A DNA stretch of 64,000 nucleotides from Paraburkholderia sabiae (GTDB lineage Bacteria; Pseudomonadota; Gammaproteobacteria; Burkholderiales; Burkholderiaceae): assembly GCF_030412785.1 (NCBI RefSeq), contig NZ_CP125295.1, positions 3,224,001 through 3,288,000 on the forward strand, read 5' to 3'. Below the pieces are notes generated by a model, which was not told the origin of the DNA, searched no databases, and saw only the letters and a program-made list of their open reading frames with translations. Both the position numbers and the translations under genes were made by a program. Of this stretch, positions 39,679-49,332 are shown piece by piece; the stretch's first letter is position 1, and the number at the start of each line of letters is the position of its first letter.

Positions 39679-41694
39679 ATGGAGCACGCGTACGTCCAGC
39701 TGCTGCACCTGCTTGCGGGCCACACCGCCTGGACGCTGGTCGTCGTGTTTCTTGCCGCGTTTCTCGAAGCCGTCGCGATCATCGGCACCTTCATTCCGGG
39801 CAGCACGGCAATGTTCATTGCGGGCGCACTGGTCGGCACGGGCACACTGAATCTCGGCTGGCTCTTTGCAAGCGCCATTGTGGGCGCCGTGGCGGGCGAC
39901 GGCATGAGCTACTGGTTCGGCCGTCGCTATAAGGACAGGATAAGCAGACTCTGGCCGTTCAGCACGCATCCCGGGCTGCTTGAAAGCGGTCAGAAGTATT
40001 TCGACAAGCACGGTGCGAAGAGCGTGGTGTTCGCGCGTTTTGCCGCGCCGCTGCGCGCCATTGTCCCCGTCGTCGCCGGCATGCTCGAAATGCCGCCCGT
40101 GCGTTTCTACGCAATGAACGTGCTATCGGCATTGCTCTGGGCCCCCGCACATATCCTGCCCGGCGTCGTATTCGGCGCTTCGATCCAGCTGGCAGGCGCC
40201 GTATCGTTTCGCCTCGTCGCCGCGCTCGCGATCGTCGTCGCAGTCGTATGGCTGTGCTTCTGGGTCATGCGTCTCGTGGTTTCGCACGCGCGCGCGTGGG
40301 CCAGTGCGTCGCGCGACGGCATCGTGCACTGGGCACGCGATCACGAAGCGCGCTATGGAAAGCTGATCTACCGCATCGTCGATCCCGAGCGCGCGGCGAT
40401 CGGCCTGCTGATCGGCATTTCGGTGTTCGTGCTGCTGTGCGCGGGCATTTTCTTCGGCGTGATGCAGGACGTCGTCGCCGGCGATCCGCTCGTGCAGGTC
40501 GATGTGTCGTTCTATCGCTTTCTGCAATCTGCGCAGGCGCTGTGGATCGGCGAAGCGCTCGCGCGCGCATCGACGCTCGGCAGCATTCCGACGCTCGCCG
40601 CGCTGGTGATCGCGTCGATCGTGATGATGGGTTTCGAGAAGCGCTGGCGCACGATCATCTATTGGCTGATCGCCGTGATCTTCTCGCAACTGCTGATCTT
40701 CGCGATGCAGGCCATCGTGCATCACGCGCCGCCCGCCGCCGCGCTGTCCGACATCTACGCATTTCCCAGCAATCACGTCGCTGCCAGCGTCACCGTGTAC
40801 GGCTTTCTGGCGTTCGTGGTCGCGCGCCGCGTCAGTACCTTGACGGGCATCGCCGTGACCGCGCTCGCGAGCCTGATCGTCATTTCCGTCGCATTTGCGG
40901 GTCTGTATTCGGGGCGCTTCGCGTTCTCGGATGCAGTAGGCGGCGCAGCGTTCGCGGCAGTCTGGGTGGCCGTGGTCGCGCTGACGGCCGTGTGGCGGCA
41001 TCCCGAAACGCCGCCTTCGCGCGAATACATGCCCCTCGTGCTGCTGATCGTGCTGTGCGCGAGCGTCGCCGTGCAGATCGCGGTCGGACGTCAGCCGGAT
41101 GCAGCGGCGCAGGCGCGTCAGCGGCCGGTCGTCGTCGTCAGTCAGACGCAATGGACGGACTCGCTATGGAAGCAGTTTCCCTGCTATCGCGCCGACATGA
41201 AGGGCGACCGGCGCGAGCCGATTACCGTGCAATGGACGGGCGACCGGCAGCAGATTGCCGAGCAGTTGCGCAGCAGGGGCTGGCTCGAAGGCACCCGTTT
41301 CAATGCGCGCAGTCTGTTCTCGCTCGTCTCGCCCGATGTCCCCGCGATGGATTTGCCCGTGCTGCCCAAGCTCAATGACGGCGAACCGTCGGCACTCGTG
41401 TTCAGCCGTCAGCGTGCGCGCCGCGACGAACGCGATGTGCTGCGCTTCTGGCGCACGAACTATGCCGTCGCGCAACGCAACGGCATGGCGCCCACGCCGA
41501 TCTGGCTAGGCTCGCTCGTGCACGAACGTCTGCTGCGCCCTTCCTGGCCGTTCAACGTGCTGCGTACCGACAGGCAACTCGATCCGCTGATCTCCGCACC
41601 ATCTCACGACGGCGAATGGCGAGAACTCGAACTGTCGCGCAGCATGGGTTGCACCGACATTCCCGTCACGCTGATTGGATCGAAAGAGCATTAG
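39679..41694 (+). CDS. DedA - PAP2 phosphatase - LssY-type multidomain membrane protein
   Basis: 671 residues from ATG 39679, with ggaga 7 bases upstream. Residues 1-200 are a DedA domain (FLEAVAIIGTFIPGSTAMFI; FARFAAPLRAIVPVVAGM). Residues about 235-435 are a PAP2 phosphatase domain with YAFPSNHVAASVTVYGF and SGRFAFSDAVGG. The C-terminal 220 residues match the LssY type found behind PAP2 domains (QWTDSLWKQFPCYRADMKGD). DedA proteins flip undecaprenyl phosphate or phospholipids and PAP2 removes lipid phosphates, so the fusion may recycle lipid carriers at the inner membrane. A second DedA gene follows 83 bp downstream. Confidence 0.9.
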   Translation: MEHAYVQLLHLLAGHTAWTLVVVFLAAFLEAVAIIGTFIPGSTAMFIAGALVGTGTLNLGWLFASAIVGAVAGDGMSYWFGRRYKDRISRLWPFSTHPGLLESGQKYFDKHGAKSVVFARFAAPLRAIVPVVAGMLEMPPVRFYAMNVLSALLWAPAHILPGVVFGASIQLAGAVSFRLVAALAIVVAVVWLCFWVMRLVVSHARAWASASRDGIVHWARDHEARYGKLIYRIVDPERAAIGLLIGISVFVLLCAGIFFGVMQDVVAGDPLVQVDVSFYRFLQSAQALWIGEALARASTLGSIPTLAALVIASIVMMGFEKRWRTIIYWLIAVIFSQLLIFAMQAIVHHAPPAAALSDIYAFPSNHVAASVTVYGFLAFVVARRVSTLTGIAVTALASLIVISVAFAGLYSGRFAFSDAVGGAAFAAVWVAVVALTAVWRHPETPPSREYMPLVLLIVLCASVAVQIAVGRQPDAAAQARQRPVVVVSQTQWTDSLWKQFPCYRADMKGDRREPITVQWTGDRQQIAEQLRSRGWLEGTRFNARSLFSLVSPDVPAMDLPVLPKLNDGEPSALVFSRQRARRDERDVLRFWRTNYAVAQRNGMAPTPIWLGSLVHERLLRPSWPFNVLRTDRQLDPLISAPSHDGEWRELELSRSMGCTDIPVTLIGSKEH

Positions 41695-41777
41695 CCTGTA
41701 TTGCATTGACTCTGGCTTAGCCGTGCAACAATGAAGACGCGCGTATCGAAGCAGATTCCGCGCGACGAAGCGATGCG

Positions 41778-42848
41778 ATGCAATACGCAAGGAGCAGATT
41801 GCAATTGGTCGATTTCCACCCGTCGGCAATTTCTACATGGGGCGCAACGGTCGTTTTCGCGAACGTTCTGCTCACGCGTCTCGGCATTCCCCTTCCTGCC
41901 GTTCCCGTGCTGCTGCTCGCGGGCACGGCGATCGCCAATGGACATCTGTCGTTCTGGCATGTGTTGATCGCCGCGCTTGCAGGCGCACTGATCGGCGACG
42001 GTGTGTGGTTCACAGCGGGTCGCGTGCTCGGCCGCAAGCTGATTCATGCACTCGCGCGCCTGTCGGCTGCCGTTGAAAAGCGCATGCGTAAAGCGCGAGC
42101 GCTTTTCGTGCGCTTCGGGCCCGCCATCGTTTCCGTGTCCAAGTTCGTGCCTGGACTCGCAATCATCACGCCTCCACTGATGGGCACGACTCGCGTGGGC
42201 ATCGCCATTTTCTTTGCGTGGGACACGGTCGGCATCGTCGCGTGGGCAACGTTCTGGCTGCTGGGCGGCGCTATTTTCGAGCGTCAGCTTAGTCTGCTGA
42301 TCCACGAAGTGCGAGCGCATGGCTGGACGATCCTCGACGTGCTGTTCGTCATTGCAGCGATCTATCTCGTGTTTCGCTTCATTCAGCGCTGGCGCATGCA
42401 GCGGCCACTCTCGCTTGCGCCTGTATCGCCCGAACAGGTCGACGCGATGATGCGTCCCGACAAACCGCCCATCGTTCTCGACGCGCGTCCTGAAGAAGTG
42501 AAACGGCAAACGCCGCAGCCCATTCCCGGCGCCTTGCCGCTCGACGTCCGCTCGCCGGACACGATCGACGCCGCTTTATTGGCGCGCGATGTCGTCGTCT
42601 ATTGCGTATGCGCGGACGACGCCACGGCAAAAACGCTATCGCAGCAGATGCGCGACAAAGGCTTTACACGGATTCGCGCGCTAAGAGGCGGACTCGATGC
42701 ATGGGAACGGCGCGGCTATGCCGTCGAGCCTTCCAATGGACCAGGCAACGCCGACGCGCAATCCAGACGCGAAAAAGGCCGCGCGTCGGCGCAAAAGTTC
42801 GGGGTGACGTTGCGCGGTATCGCGCCAAGAGAAGTCACCTCCAGCTAA
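41778..42848 (+). CDS. DedA protein with C-terminal rhodanese domain
   Basis: 356 residues. DedA domain at about 20-205 (LPAVPVLLLAGTAIANGHLS; FGPAIVSVSKFVPGLAIITP), then a rhodanese-like domain at about 225-320 (IVLDARPEEVKRQTPQPIPG; VVYCVCADDATAK). The rhodanese loop starts VYCVC, so a cysteine is in place for sulfur transfer, but the following loop is atypical and activity is uncertain. The start lacks a clear ribosome-binding site. The protein would sit in the inner membrane with the rhodanese part in the cytoplasm. It is probably co-transcribed with the larger DedA fusion. Confidence 0.87.
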   Translation: MQYARSRLQLVDFHPSAISTWGATVVFANVLLTRLGIPLPAVPVLLLAGTAIANGHLSFWHVLIAALAGALIGDGVWFTAGRVLGRKLIHALARLSAAVEKRMRKARALFVRFGPAIVSVSKFVPGLAIITPPLMGTTRVGIAIFFAWDTVGIVAWATFWLLGGAIFERQLSLLIHEVRAHGWTILDVLFVIAAIYLVFRFIQRWRMQRPLSLAPVSPEQVDAMMRPDKPPIVLDARPEEVKRQTPQPIPGALPLDVRSPDTIDAALLARDVVVYCVCADDATAKTLSQQMRDKGFTRIRALRGGLDAWERRGYAVEPSNGPGNADAQSRREKGRASAQKFGVTLRGIAPREVTSS

Positions 42849-43015
42849 AGAAGTACCAGGTCGACTCTTATTTGCCTCCATTTTCCTCAGCTTAATTCGA
42901 CGCCCGAACGCCAGTGTGTGTCGACCTCCCCTAAAACCGTTCTTTAATCGACAATACCTCTTCGATTCAAATGTGCACCTCTAAAGCGGACTGAAAAATT
43001 TCTGCCTAGAGTCTC

Positions 43016-43462
43016 GTGCGTCATCGCGATCCGTATGCGGGGTCGGTGCGGTATCACCTCGGCCTCGTCACGCCGGCCGATCCGAAGTGCTATATCGACG
43101 TGGACGGCCAGCAATACTATTGGCGCGACGGCGAAGCCGTAATGTTCGACGAGACCTACATTCACTACGCAAAGAACGACACCGACGTGTCGCGCATCGT
43201 GCTGTTCTGCGATGTCGAGCGGCCGATGTACTTCGGCTGGGCCGCGCTATTGAACGGGATGTTCTCGAATGTCGTGATGCGCGCGGCGAGTTCGCCGAAC
43301 GAAGCCGACGACCGCACGGGCTTTCTGAATCGCGCCTTCAAATACGTGTACGCGATTCGACTCGTTGGCAAGCGCCTCAAGGCGTGGCATCGCCCGACTT
43401 ACTACGTCGTCAAATGGGTATTGTTCGGTTCGATTTTCGCGGGGATCGTGTACGCGCTGTAA
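43016..43462 (+). pseudogene. lpxO: 5'-truncated LpxO-like aspartyl/asparaginyl hydroxylase remnant
   Basis: About 148 codons that match only the C-terminal half of LpxO-type lipid A hydroxylases (about 300 residues). HRDPYAGSVRYHLGLVTP and DETYIHYAKND keep the iron-binding His-x-Asp and distal His, and the C-terminal membrane helix is intact (VVKWVLFGSIFAGIVYAL). The frame is blocked by TAG nine bases before the nominal GTG (43016), and no N-terminal half is found upstream. It is therefore a remnant left by deletion or rearrangement. A short expressed fragment is possible but would lack half of the fold. Confidence 0.8.
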
Positions 43463-43498
43463 AAGCGCGCACGTCAAGCGACACTCTCTGGCAGGCGC

Positions 43499-44578
43499 TC
43501 AACCGCGCACCGCCTCCTGAACGGGCGCGAGGCCACCGACGACGATCCGATCGCGTCCCGTCGCCTTCGCCTGGTACAGACTGCGGTCGACTTCCTGCAA
43601 CCACGTGTGATAGTCGGGCAGATTGTCGGTCAGCTGGGCAATGCCGACGCTGATCGTGCACGGGCATTCCTTCGACGCCTCTTTGGTCTTTTCCCTCACG
43701 CGCTGCACCAGCACCTTCGCGACGGTGTGCGCCTCGCGCAGCGTCGCGCCCGGCAAGACGACGCCGAACTCCTCGCCGCCATAGCGCCCGATGCCGTCGC
43801 CCGCACGGAAATGGCTGCGCAGCAGATCGGCGAACGATTGCAGCACCGCATCGCCGGCAGGATGGCCCATCGTGTCGTTGATCCGCTTGAAGTGATCGAG
43901 GTCGATCAGCATCAGGCAGGACGCATAGCGGTTAGCACGGCAACGCTCGAATTCTTCGGCGAGCAGCCCTTCCCAGTGACGGCGATTCCACAGACGCGTC
44001 AAGCCGTCGGTACGGCTCAGATGCTCGAGTTCGCGCGTGCGCTGCGCGAGCTTCAGCGACAGCCGATAACTCGTCAAGCCAAGCGCAAGCGGATAAATGA
44101 TGAGGAATGGCAGGCACGCGAGGATGGTCGGCATTTGCGACATCGGCGAAAACACGAAGCCGACGGTGACGAGTCCGACCAGCACGCCAAGCACATGCGC
44201 AATCAGCCCGCGCGCAAAGGTCTGCAAGCCGCCTGCGCCGATGTTGTTCATGCTGAGCATGGCGAGAATCAGCACGCTGGGCAGCACATTGAACCGCATG
44301 GCTACCACCCAGAAGCCGCCGAACATCGCATCGACCATCAGGTTCAGACGTTCGCCTCGAAACGGCACTTCACAGGCAAGCGCTGCGCGCCGCGCGACAT
44401 GCGGCCAGACGAATCCATGAAAAACGAGCAGTGACCACAGCACGTAGCCGCGCTGCTGGAGCGCAAAGACGGACGCGACACAGAAAAATCCGAGTCCGAG
44501 ACCCGCAATGCGCAAGCGGTAGATGCGCTCGACGAAGCTTTTCCCTTGCCCGGCCCTGCTTTTCGTTGCCAACTTCAT
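43499..44578 (-). CDS. MASE2-GGDEF diguanylate cyclase (AdrA/DgcC-like)
   Basis: 359 residues from ATG 44578; the longer frame to 44743 is not supported. The N-terminal MASE2 membrane sensor has several helices (about 20-185; IYRLRIAGLGLGFFCVASVF). The GGDEF domain (about 195-350) has TDGLTRLWNRRHW, LIDLDHFKRINDTMGH and the active-site GGEEF in IGRYGGEEFGVVLP. It would make cyclic di-GMP and so favour biofilm or cellulose formation, as AdrA does. I did not find the usual RxxD inhibitory site five residues before GGEEF (GDGIGRYGGEEF). It is a single gene. Confidence 0.92.
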   Translation of the reverse strand: MKLATKSRAGQGKSFVERIYRLRIAGLGLGFFCVASVFALQQRGYVLWSLLVFHGFVWPHVARRAALACEVPFRGERLNLMVDAMFGGFWVVAMRFNVLPSVLILAMLSMNNIGAGGLQTFARGLIAHVLGVLVGLVTVGFVFSPMSQMPTILACLPFLIIYPLALGLTSYRLSLKLAQRTRELEHLSRTDGLTRLWNRRHWEGLLAEEFERCRANRYASCLMLIDLDHFKRINDTMGHPAGDAVLQSFADLLRSHFRAGDGIGRYGGEEFGVVLPGATLREAHTVAKVLVQRVREKTKEASKECPCTISVGIAQLTDNLPDYHTWLQEVDRSLYQAKATGRDRIVVGGLAPVQEAVRG

Positions 44579-44883
44579 CGATCCCTGAGCAAGTGACTGC
44601 GAGAGTGATGGCACGTGCCTGAACCTAAGACGCGCGCCGAAATCTCCATATTCGCCAAGCCTTGAAACAAGCGTTGCAGCTTTCGATGCAGGCGCAACGT
44701 TGTCGATTGGTATAAAAATGATACCAGCATATGCAGGGGGCAATTAGTCCATTTACGCAGTGGAAACGCTTCTGTCGTTTTTCGTTGTTTTCACACAAGC
44801 CGCGATGGACGTTTAACGTTTGCGTGCCACTGCCAACGCGTTGCCTGATGGATATGAGGCAAACGAATCATTTGAAGTGAGTC
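44579..44883. other. A/T-richer intergenic region
   Basis: About 300 bp upstream of the cyclase gene, comparatively A/T-rich around 44690-44800. It presumably carries the cyclase promoter. No gene is recognised. Confidence 0.5.
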
Positions 44884-44911
44884 AAAAGCGGCGCAAGCAA
44901 ATCATTGCGCC
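44884..44911 (-). terminator. Terminator of the LysR gene
   Basis: Minus-strand stem ggcgcaa/ttgcgcc (44905-44911 with 44890-44896), followed two bases later by TTTT. Confidence 0.6.
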
Positions 44912-44919
44912 ATTCGTGC

Positions 44920-45861
44920 TCAATGCCCGCTGATCAAAGGCACGGATGAAGCCGCCGACATTTCGAAGCCACGCTGCGTCAGCCACACTTCCTGTTGCAG
45001 CCAGTCGCGAAAGACGGCCACGTGCGGCAGGTCGCCTTGCTCGGGACGCGTGACGAGCCAGTAAGACTGATGTCCGTCGACATGCACGTTCAGCACCTGC
45101 ACGAGTTGTCCACTCGCGAGTTCGTGCGCAATCATATGACGATCGGCGATCGTAATGCCCAGGCCGTCGACCGCCGCGCGAATCGCGTGATCGAGCAGAT
45201 CGAATTCGAAACCGCCCGACGTATCCACGCCTTCGATGCCCGCCGCCTTTAGCCAATGCTGCCAGGTCAGATAACGCTGGTTGTCGCCGGCTAAAACATG
45301 CAGCAGCGTGAATTGATTGAGATCGATGACATCATTTCCTGCCTGTCGCGCCAGCAACGCAGGCGAACACACGGCAATGTGTCGCTCGTTCATCAGCAGA
45401 AGGTTATCGAGTCCTTCCCATTCGCCATTGCCAAAGCGGATTGCGCAATCGAGCACGCTGGATTCGGCGAGATTGTCTTCGAGACGCGTCGACAGGCTCA
45501 GTTCGAGTTCGGGACGTTCCGTATGCAGGCGTCCCAGCCGCGGCAGAAACCAGCGGCTCGCAAACGTGGGCGGCGCATTGACCCGCAAGCGGTTAAGGTG
45601 CGTCTTTTCCTGAATGGAACGCACGGTCCATTCGATCTTGTCGAACGAATGCTGCAAAGCCTGCAACAGCACGCGGCCGGAAGCCGTGAGATCCAGATGA
45701 TGATGCCTGCGCTGCAGCAGCGATTCGCCTAGCTGTTCCTCGAGTTGCCGCACCTGACGGCTCACCGCGCTTTGCGTGACGTTGAGCAATTCCGCCGCAC
45801 GCGTGAAGCTGCCGGTGCGTCCGGCAACCTCGAAGGCTTTGAGCGCATTCAGCGCTGGCAT
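44920..45861 (-). CDS. LysR-family transcriptional regulator, GcvA-like
   Basis: 313 residues from ATG 45861; an upstream in-frame start at 45909 exists. The N-terminal winged helix (LNALKAFEVAGRTGSFTRAA, then ELLNVTQSAVSRQVRQLE) and the effector domain (FASRWFLPRLGRLHTERPEL) match the GcvA subgroup of LysR. It is divergent from the phosphate transporter gene (243 bp), which it might control, but no LysR-type T-N11-A site was verified. The effector is unknown. Confidence 0.9.
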   Translation of the reverse strand: MPALNALKAFEVAGRTGSFTRAAELLNVTQSAVSRQVRQLEEQLGESLLQRRHHHLDLTASGRVLLQALQHSFDKIEWTVRSIQEKTHLNRLRVNAPPTFASRWFLPRLGRLHTERPELELSLSTRLEDNLAESSVLDCAIRFGNGEWEGLDNLLLMNERHIAVCSPALLARQAGNDVIDLNQFTLLHVLAGDNQRYLTWQHWLKAAGIEGVDTSGGFEFDLLDHAIRAAVDGLGITIADRHMIAHELASGQLVQVLNVHVDGHQSYWLVTRPEQGDLPHVAVFRDWLQQEVWLTQRGFEMSAASSVPLISGH

Positions 45862-46104
45862 TTTTCTTTTCAAGCTGGTCTCGTTTCTCGATGGGCGCAC
45901 GAACGCCAAGCGAGCATTTTAGCGTCCGCGCGCGAGCATTCTGGTCCACGCAACGTGCCGATTGCGAGGCGAAGACAGCACCGCAAGAACGCATTGATGC
46001 GAAGCACAAATGTTAAGGGGCATATCCGTCATGCGTTTGTCATCGTACCGACATACTGGGCTTGCAGCATCGGAAATCCCCCCGACCAACCCGAGGCCCA
46101 GGCC

Positions 46105-47694
46105 ATGCCGGAACTCTCATACCCGCAAACAGGCACAGGTAGTGCCAAAAATCGCAACTTGGGACTTGCCGTCTTCCTGATTGCGATCGTCGCCGGCGCA
46201 ATCTATTGCGCGTTTCAATTGATCGGCGACCTCGAGCCCGTACGCATGGGCTCGATCGTGCCTTACCTGCTGCTAGGCATTGCTCTTTTGATCGCGCTTG
46301 GCTTCGAATTTGTCAACGGCTTTCACGACACCGCCAATGCTGTGGCAACTGTTATCTATACCCATTCGCTCGCGCCCAACGTTGCCGTCGTATGGTCCGG
46401 CACGTGGAATTTCCTTGGCGTGCTCACGTCGAGCGGCGCAGTCGCATTCGGCATTCTGCAGTTGCTGCCTGTCGAACTGATTCTTCAGGTCGGCAGCAGC
46501 GCCGGCTTTGCGATGGTTTTCGCGCTGCTGATCGCCGCGATCATCTGGAATCTCGGCACATGGTGGTTCGGCCTGCCGTCGTCGAGTTCGCACACGCTGA
46601 TCGGCTCGATCATCGGCGTCGGCCTGATGAACCAGATGCTGCACGGCGCCGACGGCACGAGCGGTGTCGACTGGAGCCAGGCTGCGGGCGTCGGCAAGTC
46701 GCTGCTGTTCTCGCCGCTGGTCGGCTTTCTGCTCGCCGCGCTTCTGCTGCTGGTGCTCAAGGCACTCGTACGCGTGCCCGCGCTGTATGCAGAGCCGAAA
46801 GGCAAAGAACCGCCGCCGTTCTGGATTCGCGCACTGCTGATCCTGACGTGCACGGGCGTGTCGTTCGCACACGGCTCGAATGATGGCCAGAAAGGCATGG
46901 GTCTCATCATGCTGATCCTGATCGGCACGGTGCCGACGGCGTACGCATTGAACAAGGCCGTCACGGCCAGCGAAACGCAAACCTTCCTCGCCATCTCGCA
47001 ACAGGCTTCGACTGCACTCAGCAAGTACGCGACGCAAGGCGTGCCGCCCGTCGTCGCACCGCGCAGCGAAGTGGAGAACTACGTGCGCACGCGTCAGCTG
47101 ACGCCCGCAACGGTGCCCGCTCTGCAGAAGCTGACGGAACAGATCGGGCAGCAGGTCAGCGCATCGGGTTCGATGGCGAATGTGCCGCAAGACAAGGTCG
47201 ATAACGTGCGCAACAACATGTACGTTGCGTCCGAAGCGATCCGTCTGATGGAAAAAGCAAAGCAGCCCGCGTTTGCAGCCGACGACGCCAAGGCGATCGA
47301 CAACTTCAAGAAGCAGATGGATCACGCGACCAAGTTCATTCCGACGTGGGTGAAAGTGGCCGTCGCGATCGCACTGGGTCTCGGTACGATGGTGGGCTGG
47401 AAGCGCATCGTCGTGACGGTCGGCGAGAAGATCGGCAAGCAGCATTTGACGTATGGCCAGGGCGCATCGGCCGAACTCGTCGCAATGGTCACGATCGGCG
47501 CGGCCGACATGTACGGCCTGCCTGTGTCGACGACGCACGTATTGTCGTCGGGTGTCGCCGGCACGATGGCGGCCAACGGCTCCGGCCTGCAATGGGGCAC
47601 CGTGCGCAGCCTCGTGCTTGCCTGGGTGCTGACGCTGCCGGTGTCGATCGTGTTGTCGGCAGGTCTCTACTGGCTGTTCCGCCATATGTTCTGA
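46105..47694 (+). CDS. pit: Pit-type low-affinity inorganic phosphate transporter
   Basis: 529 residues from ATG 46105; the much longer open frame upstream (to 45745) overlaps the LysR gene and is rejected. About ten membrane helices are arranged as the inverted repeats of the PiT family: FEFVNGFHDTANAVATVIYT near the start and ADMYGLPVSTTHVLSSGVAG near the end. A large soluble loop is inserted at about 285-420. It imports phosphate with protons or as metal-phosphate. The PPK2 gene downstream is convergent, with a terminator between. It is placed next to polyphosphate metabolism. Confidence 0.93.
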   Translation: MPELSYPQTGTGSAKNRNLGLAVFLIAIVAGAIYCAFQLIGDLEPVRMGSIVPYLLLGIALLIALGFEFVNGFHDTANAVATVIYTHSLAPNVAVVWSGTWNFLGVLTSSGAVAFGILQLLPVELILQVGSSAGFAMVFALLIAAIIWNLGTWWFGLPSSSSHTLIGSIIGVGLMNQMLHGADGTSGVDWSQAAGVGKSLLFSPLVGFLLAALLLLVLKALVRVPALYAEPKGKEPPPFWIRALLILTCTGVSFAHGSNDGQKGMGLIMLILIGTVPTAYALNKAVTASETQTFLAISQQASTALSKYATQGVPPVVAPRSEVENYVRTRQLTPATVPALQKLTEQIGQQVSASGSMANVPQDKVDNVRNNMYVASEAIRLMEKAKQPAFAADDAKAIDNFKKQMDHATKFIPTWVKVAVAIALGLGTMVGWKRIVVTVGEKIGKQHLTYGQGASAELVAMVTIGAADMYGLPVSTTHVLSSGVAGTMAANGSGLQWGTVRSLVLAWVLTLPVSIVLSAGLYWLFRHMF

Positions 47695-47752
47695 CGGCAT
47701 GCCGTTCGCTCCGCTCGATGCGGGGCGAACGTTTCCGAATGCCGGTAAAACA

Positions 47753-47778
47753 AAAAGCGCGGCAATTGCCGCGCTTTT
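47753..47778. terminator. Bidirectional terminator between pit and ppk2
   Basis: Perfect palindrome aaaagcgcggcaattgccgcgctttt, serving both converging genes. Confidence 0.9.
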
Positions 47779-47813
47779 CATTTCAGCCCTTCATTTAGCG
47801 GTTAAAACGGCGC

Positions 47814-48746
47814 TCAATAGGCGTCGGGCACGATCATCGAATCCGGCACAGGGTGACGGATGTACTCTTCGTGGAAGACACGTTCCGGCAATACGATCGA
47901 CGGATGCTCGATCTCGTGATACGGCACCTGGCTCAACAGATGGCCAATGCAGTTCAGGCGCGCGCGCTTCTTGTCGACAGCCTGCACGACCCACCACGGC
48001 GCTTCGGGAATGTGCGAACGCTGAAGCATCACCTCTTTCGCCTGCGTGTACATCTCCCAGCGGCGACGGCTTTCCAGATCCATCGGGCTCAGCTTCCATT
48101 GCTTGAGGGGATCCTGAATACGCGCCTGGAAACGGATTTCCTGCTCTTCGTCGGTGATCGAAAACCAGTACTTGATGATCTGCACGCCGCTGCGCACGAG
48201 CATCTTTTCGAACTCCGGCACCGAGCGGAAGAACTCTTCGTATTCGTCGTCCGTGCAGAAACCCATCACGCGTTCGACGCCTGCGCGGTTGTACCAGCTG
48301 CGATCGAACAGCACCATTTCGCCGCCTGCGGGCAAATGGCTCACATAGCGCTGGAAATACCATTGCGTGCGTTCGCGGTTGTTCGGCGCGGGCAGCGCTG
48401 CAACGCGGCATACGCGGGGATTCAGACGTTGCGTGATGCGCTTGATTGCACCGCCTTTGCCGGCCGCGTCGCGGCCTTCGAAGATCACGACGAGGCGATG
48501 CCCCGTCTTGACGATCCAGTCCTGCAGCTTGACGAGTTCGCCTTGCAGACGGAACAGCTCGCGGAAATAGTGCTTGCGCACTTCGCGCGCTTCAGGCGAG
48601 AAGCCTTCTGAGCCGTCGAGGATACGGTCGTCGACCTCCATTTCGAGTTCCTCGTCGTATGCGTCGACGAGATCCTCTTCGAAACGGCGCTGCCGTGCGG
48701 CAAGCGATGCTGCGGCGTCAAGTTCCTGCTCGGATTCCTTCATCAC
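47814..48746 (-). CDS. ppk2: Polyphosphate kinase 2
   Basis: 310 residues from the GTG/ATG pair at 48746/48743, with aggag upstream. PPK2 motifs are clear: Walker A VIFEGRDAAGKGGAIKRITQ, then FDRSWYNRAGVERVMGF with the Walker B and lid residues. A single PPK2 domain of this size usually belongs to class I enzymes (PPK2-1), which make NTP or NDP from polyphosphate in the cytoplasm. Its neighbour is the Pit phosphate transporter, so the pair fits phosphate storage and recovery. Confidence 0.93.
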   Translation of the reverse strand: MMKESEQELDAAASLAARQRRFEEDLVDAYDEELEMEVDDRILDGSEGFSPEAREVRKHYFRELFRLQGELVKLQDWIVKTGHRLVVIFEGRDAAGKGGAIKRITQRLNPRVCRVAALPAPNNRERTQWYFQRYVSHLPAGGEMVLFDRSWYNRAGVERVMGFCTDDEYEEFFRSVPEFEKMLVRSGVQIIKYWFSITDEEQEIRFQARIQDPLKQWKLSPMDLESRRRWEMYTQAKEVMLQRSHIPEAPWWVVQAVDKKRARLNCIGHLLSQVPYHEIEHPSIVLPERVFHEEYIRHPVPDSMIVPDAY

Positions 48747-48871
48747 AGTGGCTCCTGTTTTTTCCGTTCGACGGAAAGGGTTTACGCTGCGCGTGGGCTC
48801 TTGTGATTGTGGACGTTCTGGGTGTCAGTCATATTACTCTCCTGCCGCGACGGCATGTTTTCAAAGCCTTT

Positions 48872-49258
48872 TTAAAGCCTCTTTGCAATGCTGATCTCGT
48901 GCCCGTCAGGGTCGCAGACATGAAAGTAGCGCTCGCCCCATGACGCGTCGGCGGGCGGCGCTTCTGGTCTGTATCCCGCTGCCAGCGCTTTCTGATAGAC
49001 GGCGTCTACGTCGGACACGTGCACGATCACGCGTCCCCACCAGAGCACGGGCCCTCTCGTGTCCAAGATCAGATTCAGATAGGTGCCGCCGAATTCGAAC
49101 GACGTGAACGACTCGAACGGTCCGCCGTACGACAGCGGAAATCCCAGCGCCAGATAGAACGCGACGGCCCGCTCCATATCATGCGTTGCAAGCGTGACGG
49201 CACTCAGTCCTTCGAATCGCGGTTCGGCGGCATCGGTGTTTGATTGAGGCTGACTCAT
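48872..49258 (-). CDS. VOC-family (glyoxalase/bleomycin-resistance fold) protein
   Basis: 128 residues with the paired beta-alpha-beta-beta-beta modules of the vicinal oxygen chelate fold: LSAVTLATHDMERAVAFYLA and VIVHVSDVDAVYQKALAAGY, ending YFHVCDPDGHEISIAKRL. A His in the first strand is replaced by Thr (SAVTLA), while the final Glu (HEISI) is kept. The metal site is incomplete by eye, so enzymatic activity is uncertain. It is a soluble stand-alone gene; its substrate is unknown. Confidence 0.85.
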   Translation of the reverse strand: MSQPQSNTDAAEPRFEGLSAVTLATHDMERAVAFYLALGFPLSYGGPFESFTSFEFGGTYLNLILDTRGPVLWWGRVIVHVSDVDAVYQKALAAGYRPEAPPADASWGERYFHVCDPDGHEISIAKRL

Positions 49259-49332
49259 CGCTTCCTCCCTCGTCTGAAAGTGAAACAGCGGACACCGCCC
49301 ATCGGCGATGCCCGCTGCAAAGCGAATCGACC

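Noticed and set aside
45745..46104. Upstream extension of the phosphate transporter
   Set aside because: It overlaps the divergent LysR gene and would leave no promoter region; the Pit family homology begins after ATG 46105.
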